Source: Luidia sarsii
Taxonomy: Eukaryota; Echinodermata; Asteroidea; Paxillosida; Luidiidae
Assembly: GCA_949987565.1 (NCBI GenBank)
Contig: OX465121.1
Span: 1,443,117 to 1,507,116, forward strand
Direction: 5' to 3'
DNA length: 64,000 nt
Under the pieces are notes generated by a model. That model made no database searches. It saw nothing but the letters and a program-made list of their open reading frames with translations, and was not told the origin of the DNA. Position 1 is the stretch's first letter, and every line of letters starts with the position of its first letter. Below are positions 24,390 through 34,500 of the stretch, piece after piece. The translations under genes were made by a program, and so were the position numbers.

Positions 24390-25276
24390 TGCTGCGAAAG
24401 ATTATCCCCAAACAGAAGCCCAGTTACGGGTGTCCGTGCGGAACAAAGACTAGCGAACTGCCGATTCAAATCTGGTTTGATGAATTCACGGCGACGCAAG
24501 TTAAGCTCATCTCTTGCGTAACCAATTATAGCTACAGAATCACAGAGCTTTGTCATGAGAGCTTTTTGGTTCTCGGTTGCGTTTCCCATTAAGGATTGCA
24601 TGCATTGAACAATCGGCACAATGCTTTTTAGCAATGCCTGTTCAACCTTTTGAAATCTTATGTCTGTAGATCTAGTTTTAGATTGCAGGGTACACCAGAT
24701 TTCTGGATTTACTCGAGTTTGCTCGAGTTTGTCGATGTTGGATGGCCGTTTAAAACTATTGAGTTTTTCGGTGATCTTGTCATCCGATGATTTTCGTCTG
24801 AGTACTTTGCTCACCACAGCCGCCAATTGGTCGTCGACCTTCTCCCCCGCGTCTTCACTGGAATAGAACTGTTCGATGTCGTCGAGCACTCTCCCTGAAG
24901 TTCCGTCTTTCTCTTGAACTTGAAGTAGAAGCTCGATTGCCTTGTCAGTGACGATGGATTCGTCGCTCGAGGAGACCGTTTCGTCAGTTTTCTGACGTTT
25001 CGCTGGTCTGCTGTCGAGAGCGGACACCACTGTTGACTGCAGTGTCTGCATTGCTTCGGCGATTACTGCCATTTTGTGCTGCACAGCCGCAAATTCTTCT
25101 CGACTGACGACCTCGGTTGTCTTTGCAGCTCTCTTCTTTGGCTTCGCCGAGGAAGATGGCGCAGGTGGCTTGCTACCAGCGATAGAGCCTGAAGTAGACG
25201 GGCCTGGATCCAGTTGTGTCAGGCCTAGCTCGCTGTCGGAAGCGAGCAAATCGAGTAGTGTAGGTTCCGAAGACAT
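24164..25276 (-). CDS. DIRS gag-like ORF1 protein
   Basis: 370 codons from ATG at 25276, the first ORF inside the right terminal repeat. N-terminal 60 residues are Ser/Pro-rich and acidic, followed by a KPKKRAAK basic patch and a predicted helical stretch (EEFAAVQHKMAVIAEAM). The middle is globular (FKRPSNIDKLEQTRVNPEIW). The C-terminus is Gln/Gly/Arg-rich (SKRGYGRQNYS, RPSGQQQQGYLN) and ends in KPAYGRQPTVTK. There is no CCHC zinc knuckle, as usual for DIRS gag-like proteins. Assignment rests on position and composition, plus the conserved LLFGDNLSQQ segment. Confidence 0.82.
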   Translation of the reverse strand: MSSEPTLLDLLASDSELGLTQLDPGPSTSGSIAGSKPPAPSSSAKPKKRAAKTTEVVSREEFAAVQHKMAVIAEAMQTLQSTVVSALDSRPAKRQKTDETVSSSDESIVTDKAIELLLQVQEKDGTSGRVLDDIEQFYSSEDAGEKVDDQLAAVVSKVLRRKSSDDKITEKLNSFKRPSNIDKLEQTRVNPEIWCTLQSKTRSTDIRFQKVEQALLKSIVPIVQCMQSLMGNATENQKALMTKLCDSVAIIGYARDELNLRRREFIKPDLNRQFASLCSARTPVTGLLFGDNLSQQCKDIQETNKLSQQFGKRTESFANSKRGYGRQNYSRDAKSFRPSGQQQQGYLNSSRPKAWQRKKPAYGRQPTVTK

Positions 25277-25297
25277 CTTGACGATAGATACCGGTCA

Positions 25298-25448
25298 CAA
25301 AAATGCACTGAGGCGTAAGTGCCGGGGCACGGTTATATAGGGGCGCGCTCTTTTGTTAAAAGAACTCTCTCAAGTGTGACAATAGAATACCGGTGGCAGG
25401 TGCAATCTCACGTAAGGCCGAGGTGCTATGTGGTGACGAGGTAGAATT
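25298..25448 (-). repeat. DIRS right inverted terminal repeat
   Basis: Reverse complement matches 20699-20850 across the core; see the left repeat. It contains a tatata-like string (ggttatatagg) about 55 bp upstream of the gag ATG on the minus strand, a plausible core promoter for the element. Confidence 0.88.
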
Positions 25449-26049
25449 GTAACTTCTTCGAATGCACATCCAGGGCCCTGCCTTCCTTGTTCCACACGTG
25501 GTGCAGTTGCAAAAGCTGCATTGCAAGCTGGGCTTGTATCTGATCATTGTCAGCGCTTCCTTCTGCACCTGCAGACTAAGTGACTGCCTTCGTAAGGCGA
25601 GTGGCCAGCCCGTCAGGAACTGTGGCTGGAGAAATCTCAAGCGTGTCTTCATAGAGACCACCTGACTCCAGGTCATCAAATACCACGCCCCTTCAAGGGG
25701 AGTGCACATCAGAAAGGCAAAAGGGTGGTAGGGGTCGGATCCCCCTACAGACGGGTGTGCAGCTCCTCGGCAGTGTCACCACGCTCTTCAACGTCAACAT
25801 GCTCCCTTAGCTGCCTAAACAATATTGTCGGACCATGCGGGCCAAGTGCGCTCACTGTGCGGCATGGGTACTACCTGACCAAAGTATTGGAGGACTAGGG
25901 AGCATGTTGACTCCGAAGAGCGCGTTGATACCGAGGAGCTGCACGGACAGGGCTGTGAGATCATTTTGATCAGCAAACAGGCTGATGCAATCGTCCTCGG
26001 CGGGTCGAGGACGTCTACTGCTCCGAGGATTGGCCGGCGTGCGTGGCAT
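25449..26049 (-). pseudogene. Degenerate coding-like sequence interrupted by the DIRS insertion
   Basis: GC-rich compared with its surroundings. Minus-strand frames read like real protein: MPRTPANPRSSRRPRPAEDD (26049 down), LFRQLREHVDVEERGDTAEE, then VVFDDLESGGLYEDTLEISP and IQAQLAMQLLQLHHVWNKEG up to the DIRS end. The pieces sit in different frames and are separated by stops (for example ACT TAG near 25584), so any gene is broken. I do not recognise the family; it may be a host pseudogene or another transposon's ORF. Confidence 0.35.
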
Positions 26050-26273
26050 CGGCTACTTGGCCAGTGAGATACTGTATTGGTTAGTTGCCCTATCTCCTAG
26101 GCCCGAGAAGCCAGCTGAGCCTCCATACGCAACGGTTCAGGTTAACGATTGATTCTCAGTTGAGAGACATACACACACATAGCAAAGATGTCTTCATATT
26201 CGAACACCCGCTCTTGTAGATCAGTCAAATTTAAATTTGAAAAAAATGGGGGGAAAATGGCAAACTAAGTTTT

Positions 26274-26346
26274 GACTGGACCGGGATTTAAACCCGGGAC
26301 ATCTGGTTTTGCGTACCAGTTCTCTTCCATCTGAGCTATTCAGCCC
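26274..26346 (-). tRNA. tRNA-like sequence, probably a pseudo-tRNA or SINE head
   Basis: Minus strand starts GGGCTGAATAGCTCAGATGG (A box), has an anticodon stem CTGGT/ACCAG with loop ACGCAAA, and a perfect T arm CCGGG/CCCGG around TTTAAAT. The acceptor stem pairs poorly (three or more mismatches) and U33 is replaced by C, so I do not accept it as a functional tRNA. The loop would place GCA (Cys) at the anticodon. It most likely heads a short retroposon or is a decayed tRNA copy. Confidence 0.45.
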
Positions 26347-27056
26347 TTATATAGTGACCTCCCCAAAATAGTCAACTAGTCTTTGCCAGAGTGGGGGCGC
26401 CAGTCAGAAGCAATTTAAAAAAATTCTGCCGTAGGCCTACATGTAGGCTATATATTTTTCATTCAGATGCACCCCAATGGTTGTAAATCTGGCTACAGCA
26501 GGTTCCTGACAACCTGTCATCCTGAGGCATTCAACCATTAACTGCCATAATTTATATTTCATTAAAAAATTAGCCGGATAAACACTTAACTTAACACAAA
26601 TTAGCATGCAGTGGCCATTTGGCCTACTGGGGTATTTAGTGTGCTGCAGAGAGCAGTGGCTGCAGCACGTGACTCGGCTCCTTGTCTACGTCACCAACAG
26701 CGCCACCAAGCAACACCTCATTTTAGTATTTCTCACATACTGTACATTAATATTTTACAATCGACTCGCGAACAAAAGGTGGTTTACTCAGAGTACTGCT
26801 CTAAGCCTAGCAAGAGCAAACTACCCGTCAAATTTCAAAGACAATCATGCACAATAAGCACACACTGGTTCTATTCTTGACCTTTTGCCTTCATGTTAAT
26901 AGCAATGCTTTATTTTGTTAGTTTGCACTGCTGATACTGAAAATAGCAAATAGAATAATCAATGTCACATGCAAAGCTGCTCATAGTGGTTTTTGGTATG
27001 AAGAATTCAATGGGAGAAATCAATGAAATTTGAAAGAGTTTCTATACCTTGTTTAA
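26347..27056. other. No gene seen
   Basis: AT-rich flank between the tRNA-like element and a TTAA-flanked MITE. Overlapping short plus-strand frames (26606-26880) have no family resemblance. Confidence 0.4.
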
Positions 27057-27425
27057 AGCCCCTACACACCATTGGTCAAGGTCAAAGAATAGCATCCATA
27101 CGTTGTCTGATCCAACATATGCATGAAATAGCACACCTGTGAAAATTTTTAGGCCAATCCGCCAACCGAGTCTCGAGAAAATCGTGAAAACCGCTTCATT
27201 TGTTTCGCGAAAATGCAGCATTCAACCAGGTACTGTTCCGAAAAATAGTTTAGATCTCGGTGACACGTAAACTATTTCTTTTACTCTTTTCTCCCAAAAT
27301 ACAACATTTTAGGCAGAAATATTTCAGTGCGAGGTTTGCACTCTAACCATCTTCAAACTTTATAAGTTTCATGTAAATCTGTTAACATTTCTGTTTTTTG
27401 ATCTTATCAATGGTGTGTAGGGGCT
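27057..27425. mobile_element. MITE with TTAA target duplication (AGCCCCTACACACCATTG family)
   Basis: A 369-bp element. Terminal inverted repeats AGCCCCTACACACCATTG and its complement (caatggtgtgtaggggct) are flanked on both sides by TTAA (27053-27056 and 27426-27429). TTAA duplication points to piggyBac- or Kolobok-type transposases acting in trans. No coding content. It lies about 1.2 kb downstream of the EXTL3 copy B stop codon. Confidence 0.8.
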
Positions 27426-27429
27426 TTAA

Positions 27430-28581
27430 GGTATTTTATTCTTGGATCCATTTCAGTCTCATAAGGAATTGGAAATTGTGCTCCTACCGATGCCAATTAA
27501 ACATTTTGAAAGTAGGTACTTACAAGCAAGGGGTTTGAAACATTTTGTTGTATTAAGGTACTCCATTTCCAAAATAAAATAAACTTGTCACAAAACATTT
27601 TGAGGAAAAAATAACTGTTAGTATGCATTGTTTCAAGGCAAAGCATTACAACGTTTAATACAGTACTCTCATATCAGAAAGTACTTCATCAACATTTCTA
27701 TTTTGAAAGGCTTCACATTTGGAGGGAAAAAGGACAAAAGTTATTAAATCTGACCAAAATTATACTTTGCAATTTTTCTAAAGAAATGGCACACACCTTT
27801 TCAAGTTGCTGTAAATCACAACTTCTCACAGGAGGGAAATTCAAAATAATTATTTTCCATGACCTTACATGGAATTAAAATAGTTATTGCCTTTTGGGTT
27901 TGATAATTTGATACAATAGAAACTTCAGAAACTTGCTAAGTAATATCTCTAGATAATACGACCCAAATATTGGGCTGAGTTTTTTTGATAACCATTCATA
28001 AACGGGGTGCATTCTCATGATTAAATAAAGCCTAGATACACCTTTCATACACCCTGAGGGGTTTAATAGCACCTTTCATTGTTCTGATTTTGTCATTAAT
28101 GCTACATTGCTGATTACTAGCTTGTATATTGTCCTTCGCTAATGAGTTCGTCTGCTAATTTGTGTTGTCTGTAACTTCTTTTTGTAATACAGTATTTTCT
28201 GAGGTTTGCTTTTTTGTTGCTTTCCTCCTGTCTATTTGAAGATCTTTCTCTTCTTTTGAAATAGTGTGAAACGTTCAGCTGAAACCCAAATCTGAAACTG
28301 CCAGTAGCTCCGCAAGTGAAGATCATAAAAAGTTTATTCTGAACTTCCCACAAAGATCAATATAATGTGGCATTTGGCTTTTTGGTAACACTTCAAAATT
28401 GCACTTCTGTTGGGAAATGGTTTTTCTTTGCCACCTGGAAAAGTCAGCATATTTCCAGATTACTAAAGAAAACTTTGTTCAAAGGTTCTAGTCCATACCT
28501 TCTTAACCTGGTCAAAGACCTCACAGAGTTTGAAGATTTACGTCTGAATCTCTTAAAACAAAAAGATATTAAAGAGGCTTT
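27430..28581. other. 3' flank or 3' UTR of EXTL3 copy B
   Basis: Directly downstream (minus strand) of the copy B stop at 28582-28584. AT-rich, with several TTTATT strings on the plus strand (AATAAA on minus, for example near 27434), but the true polyadenylation site cannot be chosen by eye. Confidence 0.4.
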
Positions 28582-31500
28582 TTATACAAATCTAAAGCAT
28601 TTCTGTTTGTCATGTGGAACTCTTGTCTTGAAAAGCACAGAGTCTACCCTGAATTGTGTGTATAGTAGTGGTATGTACCCGTAAACCTTGTTAAAGAAAT
28701 GGATGCACTTGTGACGTTCTTTGAAATGAGAATTGTCTTGTGACAAAGCTTCAGGGCAAGACGGGCAGCGAAAGGTCCAACGAGATGTTACCTGTCATAC
28801 AATACAAATACCAATATCAGAAATATGCATTAAACTATCATTGTACCGTTGTAGAATATAGAAACACAAACTTACTTACACAAACTTACACAAGCTTCAT
28901 AAGTTTGTGTACTGAGCAAGACGCACGCAAGCTGTATGAAGATGATGGTTCTTGAATCCAAATCCTTTATGTTAACCACTTCAGAGCGCCACTGGTTTTA
29001 CTATGTGTCCGGCCCTCCAAATCTGGGCACCACTTTTGACTGAGTTTCAAACAAAGACTCTTTTCAACCTACCACAAAACAATATGAAGCATGACAAAGA
29101 CCTGTTTTGATGCAAGTTACCGCATGAATGGCCAGAATAGTGGCAACAATTGCACTACTGTGGGACTTTTACTGTGGATGATCAAGGGATAGGGTGCTGC
29201 CACCGAAGACAGCGTGCTGGCATGTCACACAGCCCAATAGTCATCTGACAGGCAGTGGAATTCCACCCACTATCTTCACCACAATCTGTACGCTGACCAC
29301 CTCAAAGATTGGACTGCCTGGAGTGGAGGTTAGTCTGCGGTGAAATGTTGTCAGTACAGGGGCTACTCAGACACACTGTGCACACACAGACATATTACAC
29401 TCCATTGACACAATGGGTCCCTTTTATGGGAAGACACTCCCTTGACAGAAACCACACTGATGTCCGAATTATGCCAGGTTTGACTCACTTGTACACATAC
29501 ATGTACAGTAGTATACCCTTCTTGATATATTTCGTAAAAAAATGCAGAAAAATTGCAATAAGTCGAGATCCAGGGGAATGGATGAAAAGTGCAAGCTATC
29601 CGGTGTTCGAGTTACCCAAATTTTGTCCATGCCTACGGCAGTTGGCTGGCAAATGTTGACCTATTCCAAAGGTGCACATTTGCCTCAAACATCATCATTA
29701 GACATGTTTTGTTTAATGTGCATGGACATTAATTCTTTTGTCGGGAATGCAGTATAATTCGGTTTTTGGTCGCTTGTCGACCGAAGACCCACTTTGGGAA
29801 CGGGGAAGGGAGAATGACCATCTGAACAAAGGCGTTGTTATGCGTGCCGTACGCGCTTGGCCCAGGAATGCTTGGTAGCTGGAAAGCTGACCAACAATGG
29901 GGCCGGTCAGGCATGCAGTCAGGCGATGGGCACATTAGCGCCTGTAGCGCGTGTATTGGTTCTTTTGGCCGCGCACCTCCGCTGGGTGTGCACCGTATAG
30001 TAAAAAATCCCACCCACCCACCTCATGACACTGGGTGCGGTTTGCGGCTGACGTTTGGTTAATCCCTGAACCGGCACGGGGCCACCCTTTAATTTTATTT
30101 TAATTTTTTATTTTTCGGTACAAAGGTACAGTACCGGTCTGTCGAGGCTCAGTTGGGCTTGGGGCTCGTCCGTTTCGACGGTCGTGGATGTGGGCATTTG
30201 TGGATAGCTGCGCCAGAGTTGCTCAGTTGGGGGTGGGGCTCGTCCGCTTCGGCGGACGTGGATGTGGGCATTGGGGGATAGCTGGGCCAAAGTTGCTCAG
30301 TTGGGGGTGGGGCTCGTCCGCTTCGGCGGACGTGGATGTGGGCATTGGGGGATAGCTGGGCCAGAGTTGCTCAGTTGGGGGTGGGGCTCGTCCGCTTCGG
30401 CGGACGTGGATGTGGGCATTGGGGGATAGCTGGGCCAGAGTTGCTCAGTTGGGCTTGGGGCTCGTCCGCTTCGACGGTCGTGGATGTGGGCATTGGGGGA
30501 TAGCTGGGCCAGAGTTGCTCAGTTGGGCTTGGGGCTCGTCCGCTTCGACGGTCGTGGATGTGGGCATTGGGGGATAGCTGGGCCAGAGTTGCTCAGTTGG
30601 GGGTGTCGCTGGTTTCCAACGGCGTGTGCCGTCTGCAGTGCAGACCTGGCGTTGGGGGAATAGCTGGGCTTGAAGTTGCTCAGTTGGGGGTGTTGCTGGT
30701 TCCACCAGCGTGTGCCGTCTGCAGTGCAGACCTGGCATTGGGGGAATAGCTGGGCTTGAAGTTGCTCAGTTGGGGGTGTCGCTGGTTCCACCAGCGTGTG
30801 CCGTCTGCAGTGCAGACCTGCCGTTGGGGGAGTACGGAGAGATCCGTCAGGGGGAACTGGCCTCAGACAGGGTTTTTCAATTTCTGTTTTTGTTTTTGTT
30901 TTACATGGTCATATGAAACGTGCCATGGGAGGACCCCCCTTTGGGAGTGGGATATTGTTTGGCGGTTTGTTCCCCGAGTACATGGGGCTTGGCCTGCCCC
31001 GGCCTTGGTTTTTCCCTGCTTGGGCGCCCCTTGTAGCCTGTGGGGTGGGGTGGGCCACAGAAATGGTGTCAAGACATGCACTCGCATATTTTGAGCGGTG
31101 CTAGTCTACGCAAGGTTAAACACATGCGAGTGGCATGTACAGCAGAGATTATAATTTTGGTTTAAGTTGGGCAAAGGTAGCCTATACTGCTGGTCGCAGG
31201 TACTGTGTTGGATTGTTTGAGAATTATCATATTGTTGACCAAACAATCAAAGGTTGGTGAAACACGTTTATTATGGACGTGGATGTTTTGAAGTGTATAA
31301 TTTTTTGCACTCAATAAAAACCCAGCGGGGGCAGTGTGTCCGAGTGGCAGTCGCGTGTCCGTGTGTCTCTCCGTTCCTCCGGGCACAATGCGTTTGAGGT
31401 AAATGGAGGCTCAACATAACTGGGTTCGACTTATTGCAATTTTACTGTATATCATTCCTAATTGTCTTGCGAGTTTTGAAAATGACACATTGATAAAAAA

Positions 31501-34500
31501 ACCTGTAAGGCAGACATCAGCAATGGAAATGGGCCCGGCACTAAGTGGTTAATTATCTCACACTGCATGCTACACAGATGTCACAGAAGGCAATAGACAC
31601 GTGATGGTATCTTACCTTAACTGGGGGTTTATTGGTAAGATGAGACACTAGAAAATTCATTGCAATGTCTTCGCAGTTCATGTATTCATCAACCTTATCC
31701 CGGATGACTTGCGGCATCACATAACTGTACAGGTAGGCATAATACTGCAGCAGAACAAAATCATACATTTTGAAGAACTTCAAACAAACTTAAAATGATT
31801 AAAATGTTCCAAACTACTCACTGATTAAAATAACCTAAAAATGCAAATCCTAACAAAGTAATGAGGACCTTTCTCAAAGGACTGATGGCTTGCAGGGCCC
31901 TCTGAATGGACTGCCTGCCACAATCTCCAGTTGTCTGTCTGGCACAATCACCAGGGACCGTCTGGCACAATCACCAGGGACCATCTGGCACAATCACCAG
32001 GGACCGTCTGGCACAATCACCAGGGACCGTCTGGCACAATCACCAGGGACCATCTGGCACAATCACCAGGGACCGTCTGGCACAATCACCAGGGACCATC
32101 TGGCACAATCACCAGGGACCATCTGGCACAATCACCAGGGACCATCTGGCACAATCACCAGGGACCATCTGGCACAATCACCAGGGACCATCTGGCACAA
32201 TCACCAGGGACCATCTGGCACAATCACCAGGGACCATCTGGCACAATCACCAGGGACCATCTGGCACAATCACCAGGGACCATCTGGCACAATCACCAGG
32301 GACCATCTGGCACAATCGCAAGGGAAAATCTGGCATAATCACCAGGGACCATCTGGCACAATCACCAGGGACCATCTGGCACAATCACCAGGGACCATCT
32401 GGCACAATCACCAGGGACCATCTGGCACAATCACCAGGGACCATCTGGCACAATCACCAGGGACCATTTGGCACAATCACCAGGGACCATCTGGCACAAT
32501 CACCAGGGACCATCTGGCACAATCACCAGGGACCATCTGGCACAATCACCAGGAACCATCTGGCACAATCACCAGGGACCATCTGGCACAATCGCAAGGG
32601 AAAATCTGGCATAATCACCAGGGACCATCTGACAAAATCACCAGGGACCATCTGGCACAATCGCAAGGGAAAATCTGGCATAATCACCAGGGACAATCTG
32701 ACAAAATCACCAGGGACTGTCTAGACAAATCACCAGGGACCGTCTGGCACAATCACCAGGGACCATCTGCCACAATCACCAGGGACCATCTGGCACAATC
32801 ACCAGGAACCATCTGGCACAATCACCAGGGACCATCTGGCACAATCGCAAGGGAAAATCTGGCATAATCACCAGGGACCATCTGACAAAATCACCAGGGA
32901 CCATCTGGCACAATCGCAAGGGAAAATCTGGCATAATCACCAGGGACAATCTGACAAAATCACCAGGGACTGTCTAGACAAATCACCAGGGACCGTCTGG
33001 CACAGGTTCCACACCTGAGGGCAATCTGGCACAATCCCTGGGGTCCTCCACTCTGGAAACAGCTCCAAGGGGCCTTCTAACCCAAAATAATCATTCTCCT
33101 GCAGGGTAAAAGGTTGCTTACCTTGTGAAAGAATGCTGCCCCTGTTAGCACCATGGACAGCTCACAGGAATAATTGGAGTTATATAAAAATCCATTATTA
33201 TAATTTGTATCCCAAGCATGGTAACGGCCAGGAAAACCAACAATCCGGTCTCTCTGTTCACGCCAAACTCTGAAATAGAAAAAAACCTTAACTGTAGAAA
33301 ATACTACTGCAAAATAAAAGCAAAATAACTATTTTAGTCAGCTACATAAATGTTGAAGGCAATGCAATAGTCAATAGTTATGAATTTCCTTCATAAAAAA
33401 ATGTACTAAATGTATAAATACCTGTTCCCAATAACTATCACTTTCAAGTGTAATATATCCAAATATTCAAAATTGTCCTTAATAAAGGACATAAAATGAG
33501 TGAATATACAAGTACACTCTCATTTACCAGTTTACTCGTTTGCTTTTGTATCATTTAACTAATTTCATTGTTATTGTTGAAATTATTTTTTTGGTGACGC
33601 ATGGTAACAATTGGAGAGACTTAATTGTGATTTAGTTCGCATTTGGTATTCCGACGAAGCTTTTGCCATTGCATTTGTATTGTTTTGTCATTGTTTGTTC
33701 TTGTTGATGCCTTGAGAAATAATAAGTGAAATGAAAATGAAATTTCAGATGAACAGATGCCCATGAGGCCTATGCTCAGCTATTTTAAGAGCTAAGGTAT
33801 TCAATTGGCTCATAAAAGTATTTCAATGGCCGATATCAAGCATGGATATATTGGCAGTGAAATGTATGGAAATCTTCAACCAACCTGAAACCAAAGAGAA
33901 TCTCATCATGTCTAAGATGTGCATCATCATCCAGGGAAAGCACAGCTTCTGTCTCTATCTCATCATAGGGAAGGAAACGATTGTTCAGACTGTTCTTCTT
34001 AGTCCTGATAACCTATCCAAAAAATCATAAAATATTGTTTTTTAATGATTAATTCTCAAAAGAAAATGTCTAATGATTTCAGATAAATACATAGTTGGGT
34101 TCACATCAATAGCTACATGCATGCTTCGAATCATGGCTATTGTTGGAAAATTTTCTATATGTACATGTATGTTGTCTTGCTGCAGTGCAGAAATTTGCCT
34201 TTCAGCAAAAGCCATAGAAATCACCATTCATTCAGATGCTGACATAAATTTGGTCCTTTTGCAGAAACATCTAATCAAAGAACAGCCGCATCCGTCACTA
34301 ATCTCTTTCTAGATTTGGAAAAAATAGCAAATAGAATTTCACTGGATTAGGACTTGGAACTGAGATCTCTGGCATAATGTAACAGAGCATGTGAGCACTG
34401 GTACATTAAGCAAGAGGTTTCAGGATCAAGTGATGGTCCAGTCAAATCTTATTTGCTATTTTTCAAACTGCTTCCAGTCAGTTTTCCTTTCCTCTAGATT

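Larger units (their letters stand above)
20650..25448 (-). mobile_element. DIRS-type tyrosine-recombinase retrotransposon, apparently near full length
   Basis: A 4.8-kb element read on the minus strand: gag-like ORF (24164-25276), RT/RNase H ORF (22077-24389) and tyrosine recombinase frame (21265-22308). It is bounded by inverted terminal repeats at 20699-20850 and 25298-25448. An internal complementary region (20926-21052) sits near its 3' end and contains the complement of the left outer end joined to that of the right outer end. These are the hallmarks of DIRS1-group elements, which replicate through a circular intermediate and integrate with a tyrosine recombinase, without integrase or target duplication. 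All three frames are open, so the copy looks young and possibly competent. Confidence 0.93.
28976..31548. mobile_element. TTAA-flanked DNA element (CCACTT family), copy 2, carrying a nested element, in EXTL3 intron 6
   Basis: Ends are ccacttcagagcgcc and (reverse complement) ccacttagtgccgggc, flanked by TTAA at 28972-28975 and 31549-31552. The first 570 bp align, base after base, with the reverse complement of the 702-bp element at 40901-41602 (shared gggcaccac, gtgggacttttactgtgga, gactgcctggagtggaggt). The last 90 bp match that element's other end (cattgataaaaaaacc ... cagacatcagc). The middle is a later insertion (29548-31444). No transposase frame is visible. It fills 2.57 of the 2.82 kb of the intron. 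Confidence 0.8.

Noticed and set aside
26274..26346. Functional cysteine tRNA
   Set aside because: Acceptor stem mispairs in several places and U33 is lost; only the A box, T arm and anticodon stem are good.
30445..30791. Pro/Thr-rich minus-strand frames
   Set aside because: Both derive from the 74/86-bp tandem array; the peptide period follows the DNA period.
31890..32867. Long plus-strand frame of 325 codons, with companions in the other two frames
   Set aside because: Produced by a stop-free 23-bp tandem repeat inside an EXTL3 intron; the same peptide cycle appears in every plus frame.
31921..33010. CRISPR-like array of short regular repeats
   Set aside because: Units are directly adjacent with no unique spacers, in a eukaryotic intron; it is a minisatellite.
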